Of a DNA stretch of 64,000 nt, positions 47,610 through 58,849 are shown piece by piece. The notes under the pieces are model-generated. The model ran no database searches. It was not told the origin of the DNA and worked only from the letters and a program-made list of their open reading frames with translations. Position 1 is the first letter of the stretch, and each line of letters begins with the position of its first letter. Source of the stretch: Ischnura elegans. Its lineage: Eukaryota > Arthropoda > Insecta > Odonata > Coenagrionidae. Position numbers and translations under genes: made by a program. The DNA lies in contig NC_060252.1 in NCBI RefSeq assembly GCF_921293095.1, positions 6,696,001 to 6,760,000 on the forward strand. The letters run 5' to 3'.

Positions 47610-47617
47610 ATGGAGAC

Positions 47618-48143
47618 GGGTGCAATGCCAACAATGAGCGGTCGACAATGCTTCGTGGCGGTCGAGAGTGGTAGTGGAGGAACCAAGGAAAACATTGTTG
47701 CGGGCGGATTGCGCCCAGCGCTTCATGCGGCGATGCAACGACTTATCACACTTTAATTTTAAGTATACCATCACGTAACCAGAGATATTACCTAACTGGT
47801 TATTACCTCAGGGATATTCAAATGGTCATGGTGAAAATTTATTTATATTCAAATGGGTTGAAAGTGAATGATAATTTCTTGACATCTATTGGGATTGGTA
47901 GATGAAAGAGCAATGATAGCATCCAGGGGTTATGTACCAGGCCCGCGGTGACTGGGGGGAGCTCAAATCCCCCCTAAGTGCTGGAGAGGGATTGGGTATA
48001 AGTGTGCCCCCTCCAAAAGAATCCAATGGAGTTTTTCCCATCGATCAATAACACCGCGATTGAACGTAAACTGACCGGATGGAAGGGTTTATTGTGCTGT
48101 AATGTCACGGTTTACACTTTAACGACACGATTACATATTCAAA
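47618..48143. other. no gene recognised
   Basis: Positions 47620-47740 are CpG-rich and open on the minus strand. This could be coding flank into which the family C MITE inserted, but no domain is recognised. The remainder is AT-rich with short G and C runs. Confidence 0.45.
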
Positions 48144-48151
48144 GGCCGCAG

Positions 48152-48414
48152 CAGTGGCGGATACATAAGGGGGGGACAGGGGGCGCCCCCCCCCCCGCTT
48201 GCGGGTCCGCCCGCATTTCCTTACGCTGTAGAAACACAATTGTAACTTTTCCATATCATAAGATGGTATTGTCTTGAATATGTGTACAATCAATTTAAAT
48301 ATAAATTTCTTAAACTTTGCATGTCACTATATTATGTTTCATTACGAAAAAAGTAAATGTCGCTCAAGATATCGTTTGCGACCCCCGCTTGAATTCTTTT
48401 CTCTATCGCTACTG
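48152..48414 (+). mobile_element. hAT-type MITE, family C, copy 2
   Basis: A 263-base element with ends CAGTGGCGGATACATAAGG and the complement of CAGTAGCGATAGAG. Inner blocks such as TATTGTCTTG, ACTTTGCAT and CTCAAGATATC are shared with copy 1. Flanking AAGGCC (about 48142-48147 and 48415-48420) suggests a degraded 8-base target duplication. Confidence 0.8.
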
Positions 48415-49787
48415 AAGGCCAGCGATGCCGTTGCTGGTTTAAGTCACGCTGCCGCTCGTGAATATACATTAATGTAATAGTAATATATGTTCATGCTGCC
48501 GCTCTTCACTCGTCACCAGCGCCACGGAAAATCCTGTGGCGGCCGTTCGTAGAACTAGAAACAGCTGCCTATCATTGAGCGTCATGTCGTCTGCTTGTTA
48601 GGGCGCCACTCATCCCAATTCCATAGTATACCCCTCTCCAAGAGAACTCCCAAATTTTTTTCATTGCGTTTACTCCTGATGGGATTACCGCATTAGCAAA
48701 TCCAAGCATCGGTTTAGCACCATTACCGAGCGTAACCACATTAACCATGAACGAGAGATAATTGGGTCATTTGGGAAACTTGATCAGGAATATCCCTTAA
48801 ATTCTGTGAGGCAATTTTAGTCCTTAAGATTTTCCTCTTAGCATCCATCTATGCCCTGCTAGCAATTATTTTACATGAATGGTAGATATAATAGATTCAT
48901 ATTTGGGGGGGGGGTCATGACCCCTTCCTTTACATTTACCCCTGAAGGGTTAGCCAAGATCAGTGTATGCATATATATATATAAGGTCCAGTGAACTCAT
49001 ATTTCTTAAGAACACCTCATAATATTACATATTTAACATTTTCGCTGCAGAGCTGAATTTTTCTTCCTGGATTCACTCAGGGGTGAGACCCATAGCGGTG
49101 GGTCTCGGGTATACTCTTCTTTTGTGCATGGAGGGACCCAAAGGTGGCTCACACATAGGCTCATATTCTTGCCACAGTCCAGAGTTGATGCCATACTCAG
49201 GGGCCTTCCCCCAAATGGAGTGGTTTTAGGTTTTTATTTTAAACTTTATTTGTAAATCTGTATTCTGAAGTGACATTAAGGAGTGGGGTTGTGTAACACG
49301 CAGAATTTATGCTGATCTCACACTTGTCAAGAATCTAGACATTCATACTTTTCATTACCATGTAAAAAGCATGGATTATTGAGCTCTGAGGCAACATAAC
49401 CTTTCCATTTTTAATACTGACACTGAATCACCATGAGTTGCAGGATTTATAATGAATAACCAACATTACTGAAAGATATCTCATATGAGAAAGCACCAGG
49501 AAAGTTTATCTCCTTAGGAAACGAAACTTGCTAGACATTTGCTGGCCAATTGCGGTCTGCTGTGCGTGGTTTACTGAGAGTGCTGCCATTGGTGCATTCA
49601 ATTGTCTGAGCAGCTCCCGAACCATTCTGGAGCAATCTCGCTGAATACCCACACTTACTACATGTTCAGCGAGAGTGGTTGGCGATTTTTCTGAGAGAAG
49701 GAAATCCTTTCTCATTACCAGTCAGTGATCACACAGCAATAAATTTTGGGGTTGCCAAAATAAGCATTCCATCCAAACATCCCATCA
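48415..49787. other. intergenic, no gene recognised
   Basis: G run with C run (48905-48924), probably a MITE end, and a TATATATATA microsatellite (48971-48982). No gene recognised. Confidence 0.5.
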
Positions 49788-49795
49788 AGGGCGGA

Positions 49796-50019
49796 TCCAG
49801 CATTTTTTCAAGGGGGTGGGTGGGAGGAAAAATGAACAAAAGAAATATTCTCTTTTTTAAATATGAAAGTTATAATTTGATATTAAATGATTGAGGCTCT
49901 GTGACACACAAAGCAAAGTGAACGTAATGCTAACCACATTAAAAATCTTGTCTATATTTTAAGCATCTGGGGGGGGGGGGGCACGTGCCCCCATATGCCA
50001 CCCCCTAAATCTGCCCATG
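49796..50019 (-). mobile_element. hAT-type MITE, family A, copy 3 (inverted)
   Basis: The ends are CAAGGGCGGATCCAG on the left and, complemented, CATGGGCAGATTTAG on the right. A G run and CACGTGCCCC lie inside the right end. ATCCCAT flanks both sides (49789-49795 and 50020-50026). In reverse orientation to the copies at 12.3 and 16.8 kb, with which it shares GACAAGAT and G-run blocks. Confidence 0.85.
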
Positions 50020-50225
50020 ATCCCATTCTTACAATAGCAATCGAGCGTCACATTTAGCCTGGCACCCTGATAAAAATAAACTCCTCCATGGTGGGTAGAC
50101 CCCAAGCACTAATACAACTCAGAACATCCTTCATTTTAGAGTAATAAATTTGTTTTCTTCTACATCATTTATATTACACTGGTCAACCAAAACTCCTTTT
50201 TCTGTCCTAGACATGTTGTTGGGTG

Positions 50226-50535
50226 CAGGGGTGCAGCTAGGAATTAAGGCTGGAGGGTGAGTTTAGGTGCAACTAATACCGGGGTGTGTGGGGGTATGGA
50301 ATACCCACCAGGATAAGCAGTAGGTGCAAGATTAATATATTCAGAATTTTAAGATAACTGGTTCAAAATGGTGAGTTTTAAGCCTTTCTGAGGGGAAATT
50401 GGTTAATCCTAACACTATTCCATAAGTAATACTAGTCAAATTAAGTAAAATAGATTAAACATAAAAATTTCTCTGAGCTCTGGGGGGGGGGGGATGTTTA
50501 CCCCCCCAAACCACTCCCCCCTTGCTGCACCACTG
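50226..50535 (+). mobile_element. hAT-type MITE, family B, copy 2
   Basis: A 310-base element with perfect 8-base duplication GTTGGGTG (50218-50225 and 50536-50543). It starts CAGGGGTGCAGCTAGG and ends as the complement of CAGTGGTGCAGCAAGG. Same length and inner sequence as 41839-42148. Its host site is intact in the inverted copy near 52.57 kb, which provides the empty-site comparison. Confidence 0.9.
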
Positions 50536-50679
50536 GTTGGGTGATCTCAAAGAAGTTTTTTGTGCTGATTCCGAACCTGGGCTCAGATTTTTTTCCATCA
50601 CATCTAATTTTCTTAGGACAAGCAGTTAAATTAGGGTTCAAGGACGTCTCTGCAAATAAATTTAGATTTTCAAAAATGT

Positions 50680-52060
50680 GAAAAAATGGGTACTTCCTCA
50701 GGATTTTCTCTCATATTTAGCATTTGGCAAGTCCCTAGCCAGTGTCCAGCAGTAATCTGATAACATGTTGCTAAATTTTCCTTGGTGCCATTTTTCCATG
50801 TGTAAAATATCCTGCTGGAAATGCTCACTGCGTTCATCAAAAGCAGCACCGAGGTTTGGTGGAAAAAAAAGTCAAGGTGTGAGCTGAGAAAGTGAATTTT
50901 TAAATTCACATTGCAACCCATTTCTTGGTATGATTTAATTAGCTTAGCCACCAGATCGCGATAATTTTCAGCCATGATATTTCCTAATAAATGCTCAATA
51001 CATTTTGAATGCATTCCACGCACTTTTTTTTCCATTGAACTCAAATGCTGTTGAAATTCCAAATACTTCAGCAATTCCCTAATTTGTGGCCCAATACAAA
51101 TTCCTTCTTTGATCTTTGCCTTTCTGACTTTAGGGAATTTTTGTTTCAAACAAGTGAAACAAGCACCTTTTTGTAACCATGGATTTCACAAAATTTTAAA
51201 AAGTCCTCATTTAATATGTAAAGGTGGCAAAAGAATATTTTTCGGATCGAACAAAGACTAAAAAGGACATTTTTGGATCCAGGAACGAGTGCTTTAAGTT
51301 CCGACCAATCTTTTTTTTTCAAGTAATGTTTTTTTCTGTCACTGATATTCCACAAGCAGATAAAGCAATAATATTTCGTGTAGCCAAGCTGTAAGCCTAG
51401 TAAAATTATAATTACTCGCAAGTAGCCACAAATTTTCCACTTCTATTTTTGTAGTGAATTTTTGTAATAGTAACAGCATATTCTCATTTGATTTTTTCAT
51501 GTCAGTTCCATGAGGTAGCAGTATTGAGGGGAGCACATAGCCATCATGCAAGACAGTAGCCTTTAAAATAAGGACAATTGGACAAATTGAAATCGAACAC
51601 TAGATCATTTAAATCCCCTTACGTTATAACATGAGGTCCATCAGATATACTCAGTCCAAAATTTGGGTCCTTCTAGTCCGAATCCTTCGTTCTCATGTTC
51701 TTGAATACTTTCTGAATCTCTGCTAAGACTAACATAATCCATTGGTTCCAGAAATTCTAAATTCTCAGTGTGAGGGGTCAGTGGTATCGCTAATTCCAAG
51801 TTATTTGGATATTTTACAGTGTGTTTTAACTACAGTGCAATTTCTTTCATTTTTCAAACAAAAATAACAGCCTCAAAAATGATCCTTGGGATGTGGCCAA
51901 ATCATGGAGATGGCAAAATTCTTATGAAGTTTTACCTCAGTCCAATCAGTAAGATGCCTTGCACAGGCGCCACACATCACATGGGAAGCCCATCCTTTAA
52001 TTATCTTGCTCAACCAACAGACTGTCAAAATAAAGCTTATACTGTCTCAGAAGTGGAGTA
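50680..52060 (-). pseudogene. orphan invertebrate repeat protein (possible transposase), broken
   Basis: Minus-strand pieces in order: HLTDWTEVKLHKNFAISMIW with GCYFCLKN (about 51980-51870, a possible CxxC-type zinc site); NLELAIPLTPHTENLEFLEP with MDYVSL (about 51800-51720); GDLNDLVFDFNLS (about 51620); an MHDGYVLPSILLPHGTDMKK segment (51551-51490); LLGLQLGYTKYYCFICLWN (51400-51345); PGSKNV; EGICIGPQIRELLKYLEFQQ with LLGNIMAENYRDLV (51100-50940); QEMGCNVNLKIHFLSSHLDF; and, after a frame break near 50830, a HMEKWHQGKFS...SDYCW tail. I recognise these blocks as a roughly 600-700-residue family found in many copies in arthropods, but I cannot name its superfamily or catalytic residues. Internal deletions and frameshifts make it inactive. 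Confidence 0.7.
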
Positions 52061-52615
52061 ATGTTCCGCCTTTAAGGCTTAATGGTAATTTCACCGCACG
52101 CGTAATAAAAGTCATCGTAATGATTCGCACACTATCTAGGCCTGATGAAAGCTAAGCCACTTCTCAGATATTACTATTTAATAAGCTGTAATTTCCTTCG
52201 AGCAACAAAATTCTCAAACCATCTTCAGAGAAAAAAACAAACGTCTGCACACACTGACAGTTGGTCACATACTGATGTAAAGTGGCTGCCGATTCAGAAT
52301 TGATATTAAAAAAAATGATACGATAGTACCTGTTTGAATATGTTTTGACAGGATAGGAAGGCATGACATTTTAGGACAACATGTTTTGGCTGGAAAGTTT
52401 TATTTTCATCTACTCATGTTATCAAGAAATTTAAATGTATTAAATTATAGCTTTCACTAAAGTAAAATCATACATTACGCTGTCCTAAGAAATCTAGATG
52501 TTATAGAAAGAATCTAATCACTGATTCGGAATCAGCACAAAAAATACACATAAGATCACCCAACAACATCTCTAGGACAAAATTTATGTTGACCTGCATG
52601 TATTATTTTGCCAGT

Positions 52616-55595
52616 GATGCTGCAAGCATCAAAATTTCCAGAGCCATTTCCCCTTGATCTTAATAGAACTAGCACCTTATTTCATTTGCTGTCGGTAATG
52701 TAAAATGTTTCAAAGATCATAAAATCAGAAGAACCAAGTGTGATGGAGTGGAATTTTTCCGTATTGAAATAAACGCTATAAACTCTTATTCTGACCTATA
52801 TTTCAATGTTACAACATCATCTTCATGGTACAAAATGTTGTGTAATGCATTCAATTTAAAAGTACATATCAAATTCACCCCTACTATCCCTCAAATAAAA
52901 ATAGCATGTCCCAAGAAGAATCAACAACTCCTCTCCCCCCCATTCAAAGCATCAAAAACATCCAGCCATACGCCATCCATGTGAACCCCCCCTACCACTA
53001 CCCCCAGAAGAGCGCTTTGGTCAAGTGGCCCACTAATCCAGGGGAGTGCCTGCCTCCTCAGAAGACACTCTGCTGCCGACACTATTCATGGACTGCCTCC
53101 CAAAACTGCACCCCTGAATTCCCCCCACGAAGGAACACCGCCACCGTGGATGTTTGAATATTTCTGTGGAAAAATTTTGTTCACCCAAAAACCCCTGAAT
53201 TTCCCGTGCCTCCTCCCGAAATACTCACCCCCACCACTTCTTTCTCCAACCATCATCTTCCCCTATCCTCTCTATTCCCTACAATCTCTCCTTCAGATTG
53301 TTCCATTTCCACCCCTCCTCTGCAGTTTAAAAAAAATGAGTGAACTGCATGCACTACTCACCACTTTGTACCTTAAATACGATGCAGTAACGCCAACACA
53401 TAGGTCGGAATAAAGTTTATCACTCTGCAAAATTGCAAATGTTTATTCAAGTATTTCAAAGATCAATTTTATTTTTCATTTATTATTATAGTCATTTTTT
53501 AAAAATCATCTTGCTCTTTAATGTATCTAATTTCTTAGCTTCTGATAACTTTGTTTTACTTTCAAATAGCCAATGTTAAATTACAAGCCACAATATCAAA
53601 ACATTAGTCACCCGCTGTTGATGCTAACAGAACACTCAATTCCTTGCAAAATGGTGAAATGCATCGCTTAAATATTTCAAATACACACTGTGTAGAATAA
53701 TATGTATAATATATATTCTCAAATGAATGTTATAAGCTATTTCTACAAAATGAATCTTACAGCCGTTGGTTATATTCAGGACATATATCATGTTGATGAC
53801 TAGACCCAAGTATGTATGCAATTGGCTGAAACAACGTCAACTTATTAAGGTGGACTGCTATATTGGCTAGAATACTGTTTCTTAGGTAGACATGAGAAAG
53901 AATTGCAGCTTTTAAGCAAAAATTGAGACTCATCTTTTCCCTAAATTGAATTTTACCTTCTCAAACAATTGAGGAATTTCAAAAGGTTACAATTTCAAAA
54001 TAGCTTAACTGTTTGAAGGATAAGGACATATTATATGTATTTTTGAGCTTGAGTTTCATGTGCGTAGAGTTTAATGGAGACCACTTGAGGCTCTGGCGAG
54101 AAAAATTATCAATGAGGTAGCAAATTTGCTCAATATATAGGACTACCAGTACACCTATGTCATTATGTAACTCACCTTGAAGGAGCTATTTCGAACACAT
54201 CATATTGGGATTTTTTGCACCTGTTTGTTTCATTCGTTTAACAAAGTTCTACCAACAACCACCTTAAGTTGCGATAAAAATGAGTGTGACATTTATATCT
54301 AACTTCATTTAAGATACGAGTAAATTTTGCTATTATGAATTATGTGGTTAGATCTTTTGTTCTCCTTTAAAATGCATTAAAAGCAATTTTTTCAATCTAG
54401 AATACACCTACCTGAAATAGGAGATCCAAATAAAATCGTCTTCAACGAAAATGCCTCCGAGTGCAATCAGCCAATGGATGGCTGATCGGGGTTAGTTTTT
54501 GGAGTGCTTTGGTTCTGCTGAATGTGACGCTCGATTGATATAGTAGGAGCGGGAAGTTTTTTTGTCAACCTGCCATATTGTATCACTCCTTGATCACTGT
54601 GAGAGGTTTTCTTTTGCTCAGCATAATGGCCGACCATTCCCAATGAGTGTCAACTAAGCGCACATATGCAGGTGTAAAGATCTTAAGCTGCTCCTTCGGC
54701 TGAATGATCCCAGAATCTCATCAAACCAGTGTTACTATACCCTCATGGTGTCTTCCACTCAGATATTAATCCATAATTCATTTAAAGATGATGGTTGATG
54801 GAAGGGATAAATAAGTATTGGCAAAAATAAAGTCTTCCTTATTTCCCAGATTGCTCATAATTTCTAATAAAAACTGTGAAAGCCACTTGGCCATGAGTTG
54901 TAGATGTCATTAGAGTGTTGGCTCACCATCATTCTCCTGCTCATCAAGGGAAGGCATTACATACAACAGTGTGAATGACAACGAATCTATCAAAGTCAAG
55001 GGACAGCTAAGGAGCTGTCACTCGCGCAACATGAGTTGGTGACACCATCTACTCATTTGCAAAAGCGTTAAGGGCATCAATTTTTTGGCAGCAAATAGCT
55101 TGAGAATTAGCAGATAAATCATAATAAAGAATCAAAAATAAAGTATTGCTGAACATGCAGTCCGTTTATGCCCTAGCAAAAAATATTCCCTTTCCAATTC
55201 AAAAGAAAATTGAGAACTGACAAGAGTATTCATTGGCATAATGAGGAGGGGGCACTTATCTCCCCAAACAAATTTATTTTAGCAGAAAAATATTAGCCTA
55301 TAAAGCAAATTCATTCTAATCCACCAATACTAGGCGTAGACAAAAAATAGCACAACAGCGTCTAGACATATTAAAAATATGTTGACTACACTCAGAGGTG
55401 TGATACCTAAGGCATAGAAGTTTTCGAAGAGAAGGGTTGGAAGAGGGGAGTTCCAACTCATTAATCCCTGGGTCGTGCTCCCCAACACATCATCCTGGCT
55501 ATGTCCCAAAGAGGATTGTTTTGGAAGAGTTCAAAGAAAAGGCAAGCAATAAGTCTGATATAGAGTGTAGAGCTTCATGGGGAAAGAAATATCAA
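52616..55595. other. intergenic or UTR, no gene recognised
   Basis: Positions 52880-53350 are C-rich on the plus strand with proline-rich open frames and an AATAAA at 53411. No domain, start context or splice site supports a gene. 53430-55590 is AT-rich and poor in recognisable elements. Confidence 0.45.
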
Positions 55596-55714
55596 TACCT
55601 CCACTGCACAAATGCTCAACAATCGCCCATCGAATCAAATCTGCTCATCTACTACTACGAGATGGTTGGATTTGATTTGGTGGGTGATTATTGAGCGTTT
55701 GTGCATCGGAGGTA
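55596..55714. repeat. inverted repeat, 46-base arms
   Basis: Positions 55596-55641 and 55668-55714 are complementary with about six mismatches and a 26-base spacer (TACCTCC...GCACAAA.GCTCAA.AATC.CCCA). The open frame over it is not credible coding. Confidence 0.8.
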
Positions 55715-55929
55715 TCAAAAAGTACAATTAGGCAGTAGGTGTAACTTAATGTAACTCCATTACATGAAAGACTCAACTTGATGATGAAACAACAATGAAA
55801 TCTTCATCATTCCAAACTATATCATAACCACGTAGGCATTTGCAAGATTTAAACTGGGGTTTGGAAGATTATATTGTAGAGATTACAGAGTTGAATTCAC
55901 TTTAAAGAGCACTGAAAACTATACAAGTA

Positions 55930-56634
55930 CAGTACTCCTGATTATCCAAATGGGCTAATTAACGATGGGGAGAGACGGAAACACGAATAATCGAAAAACA
56001 CGGATAACCCAAACTTTCTCTTAAACGTCTTGTAATGTTCATAATTTCCTTTAAACAAACAATATATTATTATCCATGCAGTTATTCTGTCATTTAAGAG
56101 TGCTTCCCGGACTCAATGAGAGCTTTCTTCACCTGTTCACGATCTTTTTAGCGGCGATAACATGGTTGTACTTGTATTATTAATGCTCCAAGGCCTAGTT
56201 TCGAAAACCACACATCCGTGGCTGTGTGATTGTGGATACGGAAAAGTGGTTAGCACAAATGCTTCAAAACCACTTGCTCAACGTCGGAAACTACACTGTC
56301 AGGCACCACAACACGTAGTCGCGTCTCGTACAAGTTGCCTGGGTTCCAACTGCTGCGTGACGAGTATCCCTGATCAAGAAGCGCAGTCTTGCACTGCGAG
56401 GCTTGGAAAACAGGAACACGTTGTTCCCGTGAATGCAGCTAGCACGCGATCACTTCCGTTTCACAAAAGGGATTCTAATGGAAATAATTAGCCCAGTGTA
56501 TCCTAGCGTTAATGCCGTAATTCCGATCATTTTGCATCCAATTTTTTAAATAAAAATTGTGGAAAAAATTGAGCGAGAGTGAAAAATCATGCACGGATAA
56601 TCCGCAACCACTCAGATAGTCGGTAGTCTTGCTG
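55930..56634. mobile_element. pogo/Tigger-like element, non-autonomous
   Basis: TA flanks both sides (55928-55929 and 56635-56636). The left end reads CAGTACTCCTGATTATCCAA. The complemented right end reads CAGCAAGACTACCGACTATC, followed by GGATTATCCGTG-type words. Subterminal CGGATAA.CC repeats are typical of pogo/Tigger elements. The 705-base interior has an open frame (56162-56491) without transposase motifs. Confidence 0.65.
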
Positions 56635-56636
56635 TA

Positions 56637-58848
56637 GGTGGTTCTCTGAAAAAGCGCACAGGTGAAATGGTTTGCTACTTCATCAGTGAAAATGCAAAAA
56701 AAGTTGCATGGAATGAGAACTAATATTGGAGGAATATGATTCTATGCTGGTGACCTTGAGTGTGGTTCAATAGGTCACTTCACTTCCTCTACTTGGCTTT
56801 TCTTTTAATAACTTGAGTTCCTATTCTAAATACTTCATTGGTCTCTAACACTAAATTTGTTTCACAGCAGATTGTGACAGATAAAAATAGAATTGTCTTT
56901 GTTTTTTTAATCTGATGCGCACTTTTTGAGCCATTTGATGAAAAATGGCTCAATGGCCTCAACCCATTCATTCATAAGTTGAAGATGTCACCAACTACCA
57001 CTCAGCAGTTGGCCACTTTTCCTTGGATTTGTGAAAGGGCTTCATGCAGTTGATTGTTCTGCACACTCTTGCTGCCGATTCTTTCCCTCAATGAAATGCT
57101 CTCTCGAAATGAGTGAAAAAACTAGATATCTAACCAGTAACTCATGGAAAGTGGGCAGCAGCCTTCAAGATTTTTTAAATTTCAAGCTCACAAGAGAATG
57201 GCTAAATGGGGAAGTTTTTTTTCTCGATAACTTATCTTTCCTTTCCATGTACAATAGTCTTTTTTGGAATTTTGATTATGATTCTGAGATTAACAACGTG
57301 AGTCACCTGCTTTCAAATTCAAAGCTTACTTCCATTCTTTGGGAGCATTGCAGTTTCCGCAAACTATTATATAAATATAAGGTTGGGATGCATTAAATAA
57401 CACTCATCTGTTATTAGAAAAAATATAAATATATTCCATTTATTCATGACATATTTTTGATGACACTGACATACTTGAGGATATCGTAAGCACTTATTAG
57501 CAATGATGGTTGTATGATATCAGTTTGATTCTTCCATGCACAGTGCCTAGGACACCTTCGTTACAATTAAATTAGCAAGTGTTGAAAATATCATCAAGTA
57601 CAATGAAATTCATTTGAAAATACACTTACAAACACATAAAACAGCCAATTTCCTTGCATGCAGTGTGCTGTGAATACCTGAACTATAAACTAAACCGATG
57701 AGCAAATGATTCTAGTTCATTAATTGCACAAAGGGATATTCACCCTGCTGAATGAGAGACTTACAAAATTCCATCCTAAAGCACTATCATCAAATCACAC
57801 AATGGAATTCATTATCAAGTATTCAAGAGGCCTCACTCACACAACAATTTCCCACTGTTTCAAATTAAAGCAAACAAAAATTATCACTATCAAACAAGGA
57901 GGATTGAAATATATCCACAAAATCTTCTGAAAAGATAATAATAAGTATTTGTGGAAAATAGTTGGTTAAACAACGGGGAGAAAGGGCTCTTTTTAAATTA
58001 TTTTAAAACTCTGACGCACTTTGTGCTAACCTGCTTGGGAAGCACAGGGCATACCCAAAATGTAGGCACACCGGGATAATCAAATTGATAAAAATAATAC
58101 CTGACGCACAAGAAGATATATGGCTCACTGAACAATTGCTACTGGATCCCTGAATGACCACGAGGAATCAAAACTCAGTACTTTGGAACAAAAACCTGTA
58201 ACTTACCACAGTTACTCAAAGAGATAAAATGACCCACAGGTGTTCATGCAAATAAATAACATAGAATTCAACACATGTGCACCGCACAAGGCAGCCTTCT
58301 CGTAAAAGTCCAATGAAAAAATACTCTCAGCAACGCCAATCACTTATTCAAGGATTCAAAGAACTGCACTTTTGCAACAATTCACTCCTCCACATCACGT
58401 AATTCATCTCATCCATCACTGGCACACTCACGGCCAATAAAATTAATAGATACCTCGCCAAATCATGCTATAGCCAGCAGTCAGCTGACCACTTATGCCA
58501 CACTTATCAACTCAAATGTTGATATAAAAAAATCACAATCCACTCATCAAGTCTTCTCGATCAAATAATACGAGGTACGATGTCACTCAGATTAAATCAC
58601 AGGATTCTCACAGGATAATACCTAATGGTAGTGAGCTCAAACCAATGAAATACGTAGAATATGCGCAGAAACACAGGGGCTAATATTGGACCCACAAACT
58701 GCCAGAGGTATTTACAGGAGGCATAAATGTGGATTGCCCTCAGCCTAAGCCATAGGCATATTCTATCAACCACTGACGGTTATCTCTCTCTCTCATGAGT
58801 CTGAATTCGCCCCCTTCCACTTCAGGCCAGACTTAACATGATATCAGC
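56637..58848 (-). other. possible 3' untranslated region, no coding recognised
   Basis: No reading frame with a recognised domain; the 121-residue frame at 57031-57396 has none. If the splice acceptor at 58850 is used, this stretch would be 3' UTR on the minus strand. There is no direct support for that. Confidence 0.25.
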
Positions 58849-58849
58849 C
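58818..58849 (-). CDS. candidate terminal exon start after strong splice acceptor
   Basis: On the minus strand TTTCTTTCTTTTTTTCAG is followed at 58849 by GGCTGATATCATG. In one frame this gives a short tail ADIMLSLA and a stop at about 58824. The pyrimidine tract and CAG are a textbook acceptor. No matching upstream exon was recognised, so this is a speculative host-gene exon. Confidence 0.2.

Larger units (their letters stand above)
50170..52615. mobile_element. unclassified DNA transposon with orphan gene
   Basis: The left flank (50180-50225, resuming at 50536-50630) and the complement of the right flank (about 52610-52480) share GGTCAAC, TGTCCTAGA.ATGTTGTTGG, GTGATCT, TTTTTTGTGCTGATTCCGAA and TTTCTTAGGACA in order. 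They therefore form long inverted terminal regions of about 130-150 bases. Everything recognisable between them belongs to one minus-strand gene. The exact ends and target duplication were not fixed. A hAT MITE has inserted in the left inverted repeat. Confidence 0.65.

Noticed and set aside
48900..48960. Complete G-run MITE
   Set aside because: Only a G run and C run are visible. No opposite end or target duplication was found.
52906..53413. Proline-rich open frames on the plus strand
   Set aside because: They result from a C-rich stretch. Two overlapping frames are open equally and neither has a recognisable domain.
55437..55694. 85-codon plus-strand open frame
   Set aside because: It runs through an inverted repeat, which explains the openness, and has no domain.
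57031..57396. 121-codon plus-strand open frame
   Set aside because: No recognised domain, no supporting splice or promoter context, and composition like the surrounding non-coding DNA.
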